NCBI RefSeq assembly: GCF_040807025.1
Contig: NC_090964.1
Coordinates: forward strand, 6,875,214-6,939,213
Direction: 5' to 3'
From: Struthio camelus
Lineage: Eukaryota; Chordata; Aves; Struthioniformes; Struthionidae
DNA: 64,000 nt
A program made the position numbers and the translations under genes. Within the stretch, counting starts at the first letter, position 1; every line of letters starts with the position of its first letter. Below the pieces are notes generated by a model. It saw only the letters and a list, made by a program, of their open reading frames with translations. It was not told the origin of the DNA and did no database searches. Positions 23,271 to 36,596 of this stretch are shown in pieces.

Positions 23271-26200
23271 ACGATCAGCGGCACTATCAGATCACTAGGC
23301 AGCACTCAAGGAAACTATGAGCTGCAGACTAGTGCGTGCCGGAGCTTAGAAATTCTGTAGAGCCAGTTGTTTCCACAAAGGCGCTTACAAGCAAACCCAG
23401 AGCACAACGGCTAAATTTCTTCCCCGATTCTTTCTGAAAGGGAAAAAGCCTCTTCATTGCTTCTGACTAATTGCGATACCTACTTTCTATTACAATTTCA
23501 TTTTCTCTGCAGTTGCTTTTCCACTCGTTCAAGAACTATCAACGCCTGAAAACCACAAGCTTGTCCTTTCCTTCCCCTTCATTCCCACACCCAAAAATAC
23601 CTCAATCCACTCTTTCACAAAAATTACGCAGCTGACTGGCAAGCCAGGATCTCCTTGCTATTCTGGGGAGCTGCATAGACTGGTTCCCTCCTTCCCTAGC
23701 CCAGACACAACCGAATCTTGCATCTTCTGCTTCACAAAGCACTGTGTCTCACAACACAAAGTGGCCTGAAGACCTCACATGCTCCACTTACACTGGATTT
23801 ACAGACTCGCTTCACAGCCTGAAGGTGCATACAGCCACCTTGCAAAGCTGGCTTGAGGTTTCCACAACTGATTGAAGGGTCTGGACGGGGCCTAACTCCC
23901 CTGCAGCCTCCCACCACCTTTCTCCTTACTGTGCATCTCCTTTGGATTGCTTCTCCAATAAAACCTAAAGTTGGAGTTGGGGATCAGTGAATCAATAGGT
24001 AATTTCCTTTTAGGAGTTATAATCTACTCTCTCCAAAGCTTTGTCTTGTTGACCAACTGAAGAGACTTCCTATCCTTTCGCTTTAACAGGCCTACCATCC
24101 CATAATAAAAGCACCACTCAATTACAGAACTTGAGACTAGATAAAAATCCGATCAGAACTGTGTTTTTTAGTCTCAGAGCTGAACAGGCACCGACTCCAG
24201 CTTACTGGAGGCGTCCTGACAAGGGCCCACGCTCCCGCAGGCCTGCATCAGCCCCAGTTTGATTTCACTGCCACATTTCACAATTCTGACGAAAACCATC
24301 AGCTCGTGCCATCATGGAGCTGAGCCCCACCAAACACAGGCTCTCAGCATTTGTTAAGCAGCTGCCGGCTAGCTGAACATCCTTGGCAGGGACGTAAAGA
24401 CCTACCGATGCCACGATAAGGAACAGAACTATTCCATAGCCGAAGCACATTTCCAGAAGTCCTGTCCTACCTCAGAAATGCACAAGTTGCCCCACAGGGA
24501 GGGCCACCATTCAGTTCGCTCCACTCTTCTACGACTGGGTGTTGTGCAGAGGGGAACGGATCACTCTGTACAGCACCAAAAACACCTTCTAGATGACCAC
24601 TGTTCTTTGTGTGCGTACAGGCTGGGCAAGAGAAAGGGGAGGAGGAGGAGGAAGGATGCATGCAGAATCTCCAATAAAACCTCTCTCAACCTAGAATATT
24701 TCTGGAATTTAAAATGAACTCAAAGATCCTGTTAACAAATGCTTTGTTCCCATCTGCTCTGTATCCTGTCATACTTGGGGGGAGGGGGGGGAGAAAAGTG
24801 GGGTAAGAAACCAAGAAAACAAAAATACATGATTTTTGAGCTTCAAGTTTACCTGTTATTTACTTTGGGTTTCTACACGTGCAGGCAGCATGCTCATCCA
24901 CATTCCCAAGCTACCCACGATGACTGAAGACTAATGAAACACTATCAAAGCCTAGCAATACGAGCTGGTGTCCCCTTGACCACGTACAGCTTTCCATACC
25001 GCTGCCACAGCTCTTATATCTTACTCTCCTAAGCATGGAAAAGTTTGCTTTTAGTTTAACGGGGGAGATGACTTTCTCCTGGCGTAAGAAACAGGGAATG
25101 CTTAGAAGGAAAATCACTACTATAGAAGCATGAGTCTGCCCAGTGCACCTCTTCCAGGCCTTCATGAACGCTTCAGGTTCACAGCTTTGCCTCTTCCCTT
25201 ATATACCCCTTCAAACCAGGACAAAGATTAGTGACCAGAAGGAACAAAGAACTGTAATGATGGAACAAAATCACTGGTTTTGCCCCTCAAATACGTCCTT
25301 GGAAATTCAGCCTCTGATCTGAGCAAGGACCACACATGAGCTAGGCACTTCTTGGGTTCTGCATCAAGCTCTTCTGGGGGCGAATCTAAGATCCTTATAA
25401 AACTAAGGATGCGTAAAAACGTTCAAGTCCTATTACGTGCCACTTACTCATGCAAGCAATCTTTAAGATACAGGAAGCACTAGACTCTAACTACTTCTAA
25501 GGAAAATCACAAGCCCACTAAAACAAACATCAGTAAGGTAACACTGTCAAGGCTTTAGTCTCTGCTAGATGGAGTCCATATTCTCTTCCCTTATGAGGGG
25601 CTTAAGCTCCTCTCGGGCATCAGCGTTGACGGTTACAAACCTAACACGGGGACTAGAACATGCAAGAGAGATCTGTACAGCTTCCTTGCTCAAAAAAGAA
25701 GCTGAAAAGCTCATTCTTCCAGGCTGGCTCTCGACAAACTGGTAGAAGCTGCTGGCTCTAGCTGCACTGCAGGAAAAAGAGCATTTGGAAAGGAGGCTGG
25801 CAGGAGGAGGGGCTCGGTGTCACACAAGAAATTTTACTCTGATTGCAAAAATAAGCTGCTATTCTAATCCACCCCTGTAAATTTAGGTGACTCTGGCCAT
25901 TTGGCAGAAAGCAGGTACAAAATAAAACGGAAGGAAGAGACACGGAAGTGCTGCTGGCTTTACTACATTCCTGCAATGGGAGCCCTTGCAAAACAGCCAG
26001 CGCTGCTACTGCAGCAGCCATTGATTTTTCAGAGGTCGATACTCCACTCCCACATATCTGCTCGGCAGGAGCTTTAATCACATCTACTGCTCCTACTCCC
26101 TGCCACCCCTCCTTCTCTTCCCCTCCAAATAAAATTAAAAAAGAAAAAAAGGGGCCTTTCCTCCCCCTCTGAACACTGAGCAGACTAACAATTTTCATAT

Positions 26201-27389
26201 TCTCGCTCTGCCTTCGGAGAGGAGAGATGCAAAACACCGTAGTTGCAGCACGAAGTATGGAAGGAATAACATGATTCATCCACAGAACAAGATGTCGCCG
26301 AAGGGAAACCCACCGCGTGGAAGGCCGGCGTTCCCACCCCGGGCGCCCCGGGTGCCCAGCTCTTCTGCAGGACCCTGGGAAATACAGCAGCAAAACTCTC
26401 CAGAAGGTTGTTTCCTTTTAACCCTTCGAGAGCCTGCTCAGCTTCTGAAAGTATTCCCAGGTTTATCTGAGCATTAACACAACACAAAGTATTCAAAGTA
26501 ACAGTGGGAAACGCTTACGTGTCGCTCTGGCTAGCGTTACAGTCGGCCCAGTCATCTAGCAGCAGCAACAAAAAGCAAAAGGATAAAACCCTCAAGTTTC
26601 AATAGTAACACTGATCCCTTAAAAAAATTGCAGGAAAGAAGCAAGCACGACCTCAGGCACAACAAGCAGCAATATCTCAACAGCACTGAAGGATGTTCTC
26701 AGCGACGGTGATTTTTTGGAGGGTGTTTGGGGTGGGTGAGGGCGAGACCTACAGGCTGACCACATCAATTAGAAAGGCTGGTCCAACACCAGGCCTTGGG
26801 AAGAAAACTGCAAGTGAGAGACTAGTATGGGTCTCAGATGACAGACCACAACCTGTTTATTTAAAGAGCTTTCGGTTTTTTTCCCAGAGGCTTTTGTTTT
26901 TAAGTGTTCTCCTACTGCAGCCTAAAGACAAACCCCAGATCGTACGCAAAGCTAAATCTCGGCAGAGGCAGGAAGCTCCCCTCTTCTTGTCAGCCATAAG
27001 GATATTCCGATTCCGCAGCAGTGCTTCCTCTGCAAGGCACTTTCCAATCTCTGATGTGTTCAATTTAGACTCCAAAGCATTTAGTCATCTCAGCATGTGA
27101 TTATGCCACCATGCCAACCACATGAGTTTGGGTGGGCAAAGAAACGCAGCAAAGGCGAGAGTTTAAAATAGTTAAAAAAAAAAAAAATAAAATAAAATTT
27201 AAAGGCACCTGTTAAAGCCAGTACTTTGGATTTTAAGACGACTCAGCTTTTGGTGTTATCATCAGCCTCTCTGAAACAATTAAGAGAGTGACAGAATTAA
27301 TTTCTAATGAAGCATAAGGAAGAAAGAGGTTTAGAGGTTTTAGGAGAGAACAAGCTTTCTAAAGGCAGCAGATATTTGCAAGCCTGAGG

Positions 27390-28930
27390 AACCTGGCAGC
27401 TCCCTTGCGAGAACGGGCTGTCGAGGCGGCCCCCGAAAGCTGGCAGTCCTGTCCCAAAAGCCATCGTACCTGCAGGCAGGCAGGAGGGGCGGCCGCGAGC
27501 CCTCGGAGGCGGCCAGCTGGGGCTCTCTGGAGAAGCCGCTTTCCTGCACGAATTTGTCCCACGCAACGCACCCGCGCTCGGGTACCGCTGGCCTGGATGG
27601 GGCCGAGGAGCTGAGGATGCACTTAAAAAAAGTCAAGGAGATTCTCCTCTCGTAGGAGCTCGGAGCAGCAAGCGCGCACGAGGAGAGGTAAGCAAAGTTT
27701 CTGTTTTCCCGGGTAAGACTCAATTAAAGAAAAATAATCATTATACAACTCCTCCTCCAATTACTGCTCAGGACTCGCTTGCAATCCCAGCGCAAACCTT
27801 GCACCCACACAGACATGGCAGCAGCCCACGAGAGCAGCGCTCGCCGCTGCGGGAAGGGCCAGGGCCGTGCCCCGCACTCGCGCGGGAACCGCTGCCTCCC
27901 GGCCTCTGCGCGCGCCTCCGAGACGGGTCAACCCAGAGCGCCCAAACGACATGAGCGGGGAAAACGACTCCTGCGAACTGGGAGCTCAGGTGCGCAAACG
28001 TCAGCCCAAGTTCCCCCCCGACCGTTCTCCCTCCGGGGGCTCCGGCGGGGTTAAGTTTGATGGAAAGGGCGGCGGGGGCGACGTTGGCGCTTGCAACGGG
28101 GCGACAGAGGCTCCCGCACGCTGTGACGGGTCTCCAGCGTCACCAACTCCGCAGCGAGAAGGAAGTGAAAAGCTGCTTTCCCCGCCTGGCAGGGACAAGC
28201 TGCTTGAGAGAGTCTTTAAAAGCACAGGGTCACCTCGCCGGGCGGGCGCTCGCCCAGTTACGGTGTAACTAACAGCTACGTTTGTTCAGGCGGCACCAGT
28301 TCAAGGGACGCGCGTGACCGAGCCCAGACTGTTGTCCGGGATCCAAGATCGCAACCGCTCGGCCTACAGCGATTGCCGGATTCAGCACCGGCCCGCCTAG
28401 GCGCTCGCGCCGGGCCTCCGCGCGGGCGCCAGCGGGGAAGCCTAGCGCCCGGCTCTCGACCCCTCTGCCCCCATCACCCGCGCCGTCCGCCTCCCCGCTC
28501 CGGGTTTCGGTGAAGCCTGCCGCCGAAATCGCTCCGGAGCGACCGAAAGGCTCCGGGCGGGGGGGGGGGAAAATCGACGTAACGCAGCGAGGCAGGAAGC
28601 GGAGCCGCGCGGCTCGCGCCCGGAATAGAAACAGGAAACGAGCCCTGCATCGAGCATAGCGCAGCCGGCGGCAGCGAGCGGCCGCGGCCCCGGCCCCGCG
28701 CGGCGCCGCTTCCCGGGGGCCACTCATTGGCTGCGCCGAGCGCCGAGGCCTCAGCTCGGCCCGGCCCGGCGATATGCCCCGGGGTGGGGAATTTCCTCCT
28801 CGCGCACCGGGTCACATTAGCTCAGCGCCAAGCCCGGAGGAAGGGGTGGGAGGAGAGGAATTGCCACATGGACAAAGAGCGGAGCAGCCCCCCGAGAAGC
28901 GGGTCCCCCCTCCCCGAACACGGCACTGGA
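27390..28930. promoter_or_regulatory. Intron 4 CpG-rich zone, candidate internal promoter or enhancer
   Basis: GC- and CpG-rich sequence, densest at 28300-28850. Visible motifs include CCAAT on the minus strand (28726-28730), a CRE-like GACGTAAC (28576-28583) and a kappaB-type GGGGAATTTCC (28786-28796). It sits about 9.7 kb upstream of exon 5. The several long open frames across it are composition effects. Whether it starts transcripts cannot be told from sequence. Confidence 0.5.
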
Positions 28931-31900
28931 GCGGCCGGGAGATTAGGGTGGCTTTGCTGGCGGCGTGCAGCGCTCTGCAGAGGCTATTAGCAAAATTAAA
29001 ACCGCGGCCTTCCCCAGAAACCACATAAAAATAACGGCTGCAGTCACACACACGTAGATGTACGAGCCTTGGTCAGGGAAAACCCTTTTCAACTCCTAAT
29101 GTCGCTTGGACAGAGATCTTTTATAGCAGCACAAAGCGGGATGCACCCATCTCTCAAACACCAGCGTTTCAGGCATCGCGCACCTCGGGGCGATACCGCT
29201 GGGTGCTACCGCGTTTATCTGCGCGTCGCTGTGATGCCCAGGCACCACGGCACACAACTAAACTGCTTTGAGATGCACGCATCGCCAATCCCTCTCTTAG
29301 GGCAAACAGCAAGACAAGCTCAAAAGGCCAAATACAGACCAAACAGAAGCAGGAGGCCGCGTCTGGAGAGAAAGAGACTGAAGCGATATTATAAAAGTTT
29401 GCTTTCCCTTCCCCCAAAAGGAATCACCAGGATGACTGAAAACGAGCTCCAAGAATTTTTAAGAAAACATTCATTTCCTGGGCTGCACCTCTGTCTCTCC
29501 ATCCACAGCAGCTTTGAGACGGTTTTTAGCTGCATTTCAGCCTGCTGTATTGATTATTTCCAGGTCAGGGGACGCAGCTGACGGAGCTCAACTTTATTCC
29601 ACTTCAAGGATCTACAGAGTACCAGCTGAAGTGACGATCTTGTAGGACTGGCAAATCCAACTGGTGCTTTTCCCGCCAATCTCCAAAGGTGCCAAAATTC
29701 AAAAACTACTTAAGGAAGGAAAAAGTAATCAAAGGAACCCCCTCAGCTCGCTGGGGAGGGAGGACGTGTGCACAGAAGGGCTCCTCCCACCCAAGCAAAA
29801 AACCAGCAGTCTCATTCTTCTCCACCTCCAAGCCCTAATTTTGTCAAATCCATCCTGCAAGGATCCAAGAGCAGCACGTACGTTCAGAAGGTAAATGCAG
29901 ATCCAAAATCTGTTTTCAATCGTATTCCTTTCTGCCATTGACAAGTAAGATGCTTTTCAGACCAGAAGTCGGTGATGAATAAACAAGTGAAGCTCAGCTG
30001 AATGAAAATAAAACAGTTTTGTAATGGTGCAAAATACTGAGATTAAAATTATTTCCATTCCCCATCAAGAGGAAACTACATCGCCTGGGAAAGGGACGGG
30101 GTTTCTCCCTCAGCCGACACAGTATCCTAACCTAAAAAAAGCTGCCTTATTTTGCCTCATTATGTGTTTACTGCAACAAAACCTCAAACGCATCCTTACC
30201 GTGTTTCAGTTCCTCCAAAACCCGGCCAGTATCTCTCAATATATGGTTTGACCAGAAGTCTCATCCCATGGATGACCTTTCCCATCGAAGCACTGGTGAA
30301 AACAGTGCCTCTCAAAAGTTTCAGCTTCAGAAGATAGAACAATTTCACTGAAGAAATCCCAGAAGATCCAGTGAAAAGCACATACAGCCAGAAAATACTG
30401 GTATCCGATCAGTTTTGCTTTATAAATGGCTTTTGGGGCCAATCAGTAAGTCCTAACACCAGTTATCAACTTCTGTGCTTGGAAAGTTATAAACAGCTTA
30501 GGATGGCAACCACTCTCTACGCTCTGCTCCACATCCACGCTTCAGGGACATGGGGAATTTGCAGTCGACTCCTTCAAGACAAAGACTGGGCCAACATAAC
30601 GACCTGCTGGATGTTCCCTAATGAGATACAAAATCCCTCCCGACAAACCCAGAACTCCAGCGATCTTTGCAACAGAACTGATTTGCAATCCAAACCCAAC
30701 CGGGTGTCCTAACACCCTATTTGCTTCCCTCTTCTTGCTACCAGCACCTTTCACATCTAGGCAAAAGGTTATTAATAGCTGGAAATATTTGACTCCTGCA
30801 GATTCAGAATCCAAGTCTCAAAAGCTAGAGACTCCAAATAAACTAGATACGACTTGCCAGGAAGACTCCTTTGCTGAAGAGATGAGACTCGGGATTCTCC
30901 TGGGAGAAAGAGATTTATACTAAGGATTACTACTCATCTATTACACTCAGGCACAAAAGACTACACTTCACTTCTCCCATACACAATAGCAATCTAAGTT
31001 TAGTTTAGCTGCAACCCTGACAGCGACTCTCTAGAGGGGAAAGAGAATTCTTCAGAGAAATTCCTCACCCAGCCGACTACAGGAAAAGAGTGCCAGCCAG
31101 GACATTCGCACGGATGCGTTACTCTTTAAAAGGCATCAGTGAATTCAAGTTAGTGGCAGCATTCTCCCCCCGTACTGCAAGCATAATCTTCAGAAAGGGA
31201 ACAGCAAACCAGGAAATATCTAAGCTAGAAAAGCCTAGTAACACAAGCAGAAATGAAAGACCAGACATCTTGCTGCTTACAGATGAGCACGTACAGCATT
31301 AGAGGAATCAGTAATTTGACTCTTCTGCCATTAAGAAGTCTGAATATGGGAACACAGTCAGGAAAAAGTTTACTTAGGGACACAAAAAACACTAGTGGAG
31401 AGATAAGCTGAAGACCCCCGCCCAGAAAGATCAACATGGCATTTCTCAGGCAGATCCTAACAAAGCCAGAGCGCTGTCAAGTTGCTCAACTCCTATCAGT
31501 GTTACCATACTCACGCTTACATCTCTTGGAGATTAGCATCTCCTGAAATGGTGATAGGATCTGCTGAAAAAAATATTTCCCCCTTTACTGCCGAAAATTC
31601 CAACATTAATACTGAAGCACAACGTTAAACGTCTAACAGCCAAAGACTGTCGTAAAGGATCTAGGTACATAACTTTAACACCTCCTGAGTTAAGGGCCTA
31701 AAAGCTGAAATTCCCTATTCCTACTAGGGCTAGGGATCTGTGTTTAATTAAAGACGATGCATGGTATGATTTGCCCAGAGTCCAAGATACCCAGTGAGCT
31801 ATCCCACAGTGCCTGCTGAGCCTTGGAAAAGGACTCAGAACTCAGCAAAAAAATTAAGAGCCCACAAACTAACTATGCTTCTGTAAATCATATATACGGC

Positions 31901-34036
31901 AAAACAGGGATCTGGGAATTCTCCTGAGTAGGACAAAACTTTCTACAACAGATAGACCGAGCAATATAAGCAAGATTAAAAGAAACCGGTAACACCCTTC
32001 TACGTAGCGCTTCTGCTTTTTTAAAGCAGCCCCTCTCCAAACTGGAGGACTGATCACTGAAACAACAGGGTGGCTGCCACGGCGGTCCTCCCTTTAAACC
32101 ATTCCACGGCCTCACTGCCTGATGCACTTCTCACTTCACAGCCAAGGGGGCTAATCTCGTCCTGCGTTCCTGGGGGACAAAGAAATTTGCGACACATACG
32201 AGAATAAGGGCGAGATTCTGTGCAGGGGGACATCTGCCTTTTTAAATTTTTGCTTACCTAGGAAGAGCAGGCCCAAAAGTACATCAGGTTTAGGTAAGCC
32301 AAAGACTCACTGATTTCTTAAATGCTACTTATTTGGTGATAGAGTCAGGAAGTCAACATGACTATAACGATCAGTTTAAAACAGAAAACAAGCCTTTTGC
32401 TAGCCAATTCCAAAAGCTGGACCAGATCCTTTGTGCACCGGATTTCTCTCCAGAAAACCTCCCAGGTATCTCATCAGAAACCGAGGGATACGTTAACATT
32501 TAAAAGAGTTAAACAGGATCCAATTCCCTCCTTCCTGAGTTCCCCTACTCTTACAGCAGAGATGGGTATCTTTTCTTAAGCTATGTAGAAAAAGGAAAAC
32601 TTAAAAAGGGCCAAATACATCTAACCACAAGGTATAACATAAACTCCCACTTGGTGCTGAGACGGAGCCACTTCTGCTAAGCAGAGCAACTAATTCCTAT
32701 AATCTGAGTCAGAGGGCGCTGATTGGTAGGATTCATGAAGGCAGTATCAACAATGCTACTAAACAGGACTTCCCACCGTTCAGAGCTACAGCAATTTCTT
32801 CAATTACTTCAGAGGCTTCACTTTTCCTACATTCTTCGCCAGAAGATGGGTCACATGGAAGAACTTGTGGAGAGGCAGAGTGGAAAGAAACATGCTATTT
32901 AAAAGGATTTTCCCCCAGGCCTCAGAACAAATTAAATCTTTGTAATCAAGGTCCAAAAGGAGAAAAAAAGAAAAAGAAAGAAAAAAGAAACAACCCACAA
33001 CTACTCCCATTAGGGGGTCAAAACTAGAATTGCTTTGTATTTTGGGTGACAATCTGTACCCACAATCCAAAGGAATTATTTCAAGGGGCTCGCAACAGAG
33101 CCGTTACCATTCCTGAAAGCAAAAATAACTCCGCTATATGCACAGCTCACCCTCCTTTGACCAATCCAACTGCTGCTTAGAAAGAGATTTAGCCAGTGGC
33201 TGAATAAAAAAAAAATAAAATTAAATTAAAAAAAACCTCACTCACTTCCTACTGGTTACAAGTGAAAGTAACCAGCAGAATCAGAAATTCAGCAACTCAA
33301 ACTGTTCTCCAAGCCGGAGGCACAGACCAACCTGGGCAAACTAACCTAAACTTTTAATCTTTCTCCTCAATTTTCTTGATGAAGCTGTAACCTGAAGTTT
33401 AACTATTCTAGTCCAAAAACTGCTGGAACACTAGGTACTAATCTGATACCCAACCATTCACTGTATGTACAGCAAGCAGATTTAGAATACAAAAGGGAAA
33501 AAAAAAAATCTCCATCTGCAGGGGAAGGACCTATCTGTGCCCGATCTTCCTCACTCCAGGTACTAATAAACTTGTCTTTTTCACCAACCGCTCAGTCAGA
33601 CTGGACCAAAGAAGCTTAAACCGGCAGCATAAGGACCCACTGACACAGAAAGGGAACAGCTCTACCAGGCTGCTAACCACTAGAAAAACAGCGGGCTAAA
33701 TGACAATAAAACAAAACAGAGACACCTTCCCCTGAAGGTCAGAGCCTGTCCTAGGGGCAATCAGGTACTTCAGATACTACAAACAGCAAGCTCAAGAAAT
33801 CTTTTAGCTAGAACATGCAGACCAGAGTTTTTAGGGTTAAACTTTACTCTCAGATCCATTACTTTTGTAAATTACATTTAATCTCCAGTGGGAAGCCAGA
33901 AGCTAATGACTTAGTAAAAAGCACAGGCAGCCTCCATCATTCCCATTTCCACGTGGAATACTACCAGTGCTAATTTATCCTGCTGTGCTTCTGATTGCCC
34001 TCACCCCATTCACTTCTAGATCAGCTCGCCACTCAC

Positions 34037-34150
34037 CGGCAGGCTAGAAGGTCTGGACTGAAGATTCAAGTTCATGTCTTCTTGCCCTTTACTGGAAGCC
34101 AGCGAGGGAGCAGATGATGCCTGGGACCCAAACGAGTCTTGAGATAACTC
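34037..34150 (-). CDS. ARID1A: ARID1A coding exon 4 (residues 619-656)
   Basis: Encodes [16 protein letters not shown] through [10 protein letters not shown]. Acceptor CAG at 34151-34153, donor GTGAGT at 34036. The exon has 38 codons against 39 in human: SSKGQED here, SSKGGQED in human, a loss of one Gly codon. Phase 0 to 0. It is followed by a 15.4 kb intron. Confidence 0.95.
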
Positions 34151-35347
34151 CTGAAAAATCAAGTGACAGCAAAAAACATACAAATGGTTATAAATAAAGG
34201 CTCTGCTGGAATCAGTCTGGTATAGTCTCACATTGTGAAAGAATTATGTACCCTTAGTGACATTTGCTCAAAACAGGAAATAAGACAGTAAAGAGTTCAA
34301 GTCGACACGCCTGCTGCTCTGCAGGAGGACAAATGCTGCCGGACTGCTATAGAGGCTGTCAAGACTGGAAGTCTAAAATACGACAAAACAGTTAATTCTC
34401 TAGCTTTCCCTTATTACAGATCCAGAAGAACAGAGACTGTCTTGGGAGACTGCCCACTTAGCTTCTTGGTCTTCTTACCATAGCAGTAAAGTACTTCAGA
34501 CACAAACAATGCAAGGCAGTTAAAAAGAAGAGCCTTCCAACTTTTGGGAAGCTACCTTTGATGCAATGTAACGTTTGCCCAAAGGCTTCTAATTACCTTT
34601 TTGTATAACTATTACTAAGCCTTGCTGAAAATAAATACAAATAAAAATAAATAAATAAATAGATAGATACATAAATAAAACTGCTTCATGATTTTATCTT
34701 CCATTCCACGGGCAGGCTGCTTTATTTCTCCTCCCTAAAGCCAGGTTTTACATTTAAGAGCAAACTCTCTCATCATCATCTCTCTGTTACTCTGCAAACT
34801 AACTGTCTCTTTTTGGCTCCAATTCCATTTTTGCTATCATCTGTAAACGTATGTGGAAAAACTCCACCCAAGCAGCAAGGAACTCGAAGAGCTTTCCCAT
34901 GCTCATTTCCTCTGTGCGATCAATATGCCTCCTAAAGTCTTGGGCTGAGACACAAAAGCACCAGGAAATAGGTTTTTTTGAAGACTCAGAAGTGCTCTGC
35001 TATTGTGCTAAACTGAGTAGCTCTGTAGACCACCTGGAGATATTCCACAGGCCACAGTTTGAAAACTGTTCCAGTATGAAATCCTTTAGCCTGGTACTGC
35101 CCATCAGCAGCATTTACGCGGCACTAGCCTTCAAAACCGCAGTATTAACGCAGCTCAGCCTGTTACCACCAAACAGCTAGGAGATACAGATCTAGACACA
35201 ACAGAGAAGGCAGCACATCTATTATCGTAATCACTGCAGTCAGCACACTGACGCGCAGTCCAACTGACGTGAACATGCAAAGAAAAGGATTTGTCCAAGT
35301 TTCTTAAAAATGACTTATGCAAGGAAACGAAGCAGGAGATGGCCTAC
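34151..35347 (-). other. ARID1A: Intron 3
   Basis: 1,197 bases; contains an AAAT-rich microsatellite at 34628-34680. Nothing else recognised. Confidence 0.9.
34628..34680 (+). repeat. AAAT/GATA-type microsatellite
   Basis: Imperfect AAAT units with AGAT variants in intron 3. Confidence 0.85.
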
Positions 35348-35809
35348 CTGAGGAGGGGGGAAGCGTTGCTGGGAGTACGCAGACTGCTGCTGCTGCGGCT
35401 GCGACGGAGGGTATGAAGATGACTGCTGAGAAAGAGCCGAGGAAGTCGTCTGCTGGGTTTGTTGCTGCTGCTGGTAGGGCGACTGCGACTGCTGCTGGGA
35501 GTAGGGAGGCTGACTCTGTTGATGTTGCTGGGCTGTGGATTGCTGTTGAGGATATGGAGTCGGGGACTGCTGATGGGGCGGCTGGGATTGCTGCTGCGAA
35601 TAGGCAGGCTGGGACGTCTGCAGCTGCGGAGGTTGAGACTGAGGCTGTTGCTGCTGCTGATAAGAAGGCTGAGAGTGAGGAGTCTGGGATGGAGGTTGCT
35701 GGGAATAGGGAGGCTGCTGCTGCTGGGGATGAGGGCTTTGCTGGTTGTAATACGGAGTCTGGCTTTGCTGCCCATATGCACTGGGGCCCTGCTGTCCGTA
35801 AGGAGGAAT
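35348..35809 (-). CDS. ARID1A: ARID1A coding exon 3 (residues 465-618), Gln-rich
   Basis: Encodes [15 protein letters not shown] followed by a long Gln/Pro/Ser/Tyr-rich stretch ending [11 protein letters not shown]. Reading the whole exon gives 154 open codons in phase 0 without a single Met, so a Met-initiated ORF search misses it. Acceptor TAG at 35810-35812, donor GTAGGCC at 35347. It is three codons longer than human, with differences in Gln-repeat length. Many CAG/CAA codons make both strands low complexity; the opposite-strand frames are shadows. Confidence 0.95.
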
Positions 35810-36383
35810 CTACAGAACAAGAGGGTAGAAGTACACCAGTTAAAAAGGTATTTTACTCACATATGGAAATGAGATAACGCTCAAGAAGAAACAACTCAGG
35901 GACTCGTGCAGAGCAGTTAACTGGGAAGGTCCTGGAAACGCCAAAAGGAAACCAACCTCCCAGACAACAGCAGAAGTCGCTTGGGTATGACATTTTTCTT
36001 GGCAGTAACAAACCATCACTAAGCTCTTGGGGATCTCTATCTGACCATCCTTCAGCGATAGCAACATCAAAAGGAATGCAGGCTTGCTCTAAAAAAAGGG
36101 CAGCCTTTTCAATCCCGCAAAAGCCCCGCAGGAGCCACTTGGAACAAGCAGCGAGCCAAAACTGACCTGGAAGTCATTTCTACTCTAAGGAACAGCTACG
36201 ACTTTAACCGAACATAGTAGAGAGTGGTGCAACACATAGCCTAAAGAAATGCCCTTCTACCCGAATAACCGTTTCCGACCTGGTTGAAGGTGGTTCCCTT
36301 CAGAACACACAGTATTTTGGTGCTCTTCTGCTTGTCCTTGCTGGAAATAGAGACTACAGAGGCAAGAAGCTTGGGTGCTCTAC
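35810..36383 (-). other. ARID1A: Intron 2
   Basis: 574 bases, GTAGAG donor and TAG acceptor; nothing recognised. Confidence 0.9.
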
Positions 36384-36596
36384 CTGCTGTGCATATGAGA
36401 TGCTGCCCATTGTACTCTGCGTCCTGCTTTGCATTCCCATGGGATATCTCTGGGGAGTCTGCGGCCCATATGGCTGTCCTGGATAGCCATGTCCTTGCTG
36501 TGGCCCCGCCTGAGGTCCCTGTTGTTGTGTGTATGGGTTGTTTCCTCCATACGGCTGAGGCCTCATCTTCCCCATCTGATCCATTGGGCTTGAAGG
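36384..36596 (-). CDS. ARID1A: ARID1A coding exon 2 (residues 394-464)
   Basis: Encodes [18 protein letters not shown] through [21 protein letters not shown], a Gln/Gly/Pro/Tyr-rich low-complexity segment. Acceptor ...GCAG at 36597-36600, donor GTAGAG at 36383. The 213 bases (71 codons, phase 0 to 0) equal the human exon. The ATG at 36584, four codons into the exon, corresponds to the start of the shorter human isoform that lacks exon 1 (from memory), so it could serve as an alternative start if an internal intron-1 promoter is used. Confidence 0.96.

Noticed and set aside
25758..26393. 211-codon open frame in intron 4
   Set aside because: Mixed low-complexity and random-looking protein; no family recognised.
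29069..29581. 170-codon open frame in intron 4
   Set aside because: No domain or homolog recognised; flanks the CpG zone and could be tested by RNA data, but nothing in the sequence supports a gene.
35317..35877. Open frames of 137-186 codons opposite or out of frame with exon 3
   Set aside because: Shadows of the CAG-rich exon 3, which reads cleanly as ARID1A in the Met-free frame.
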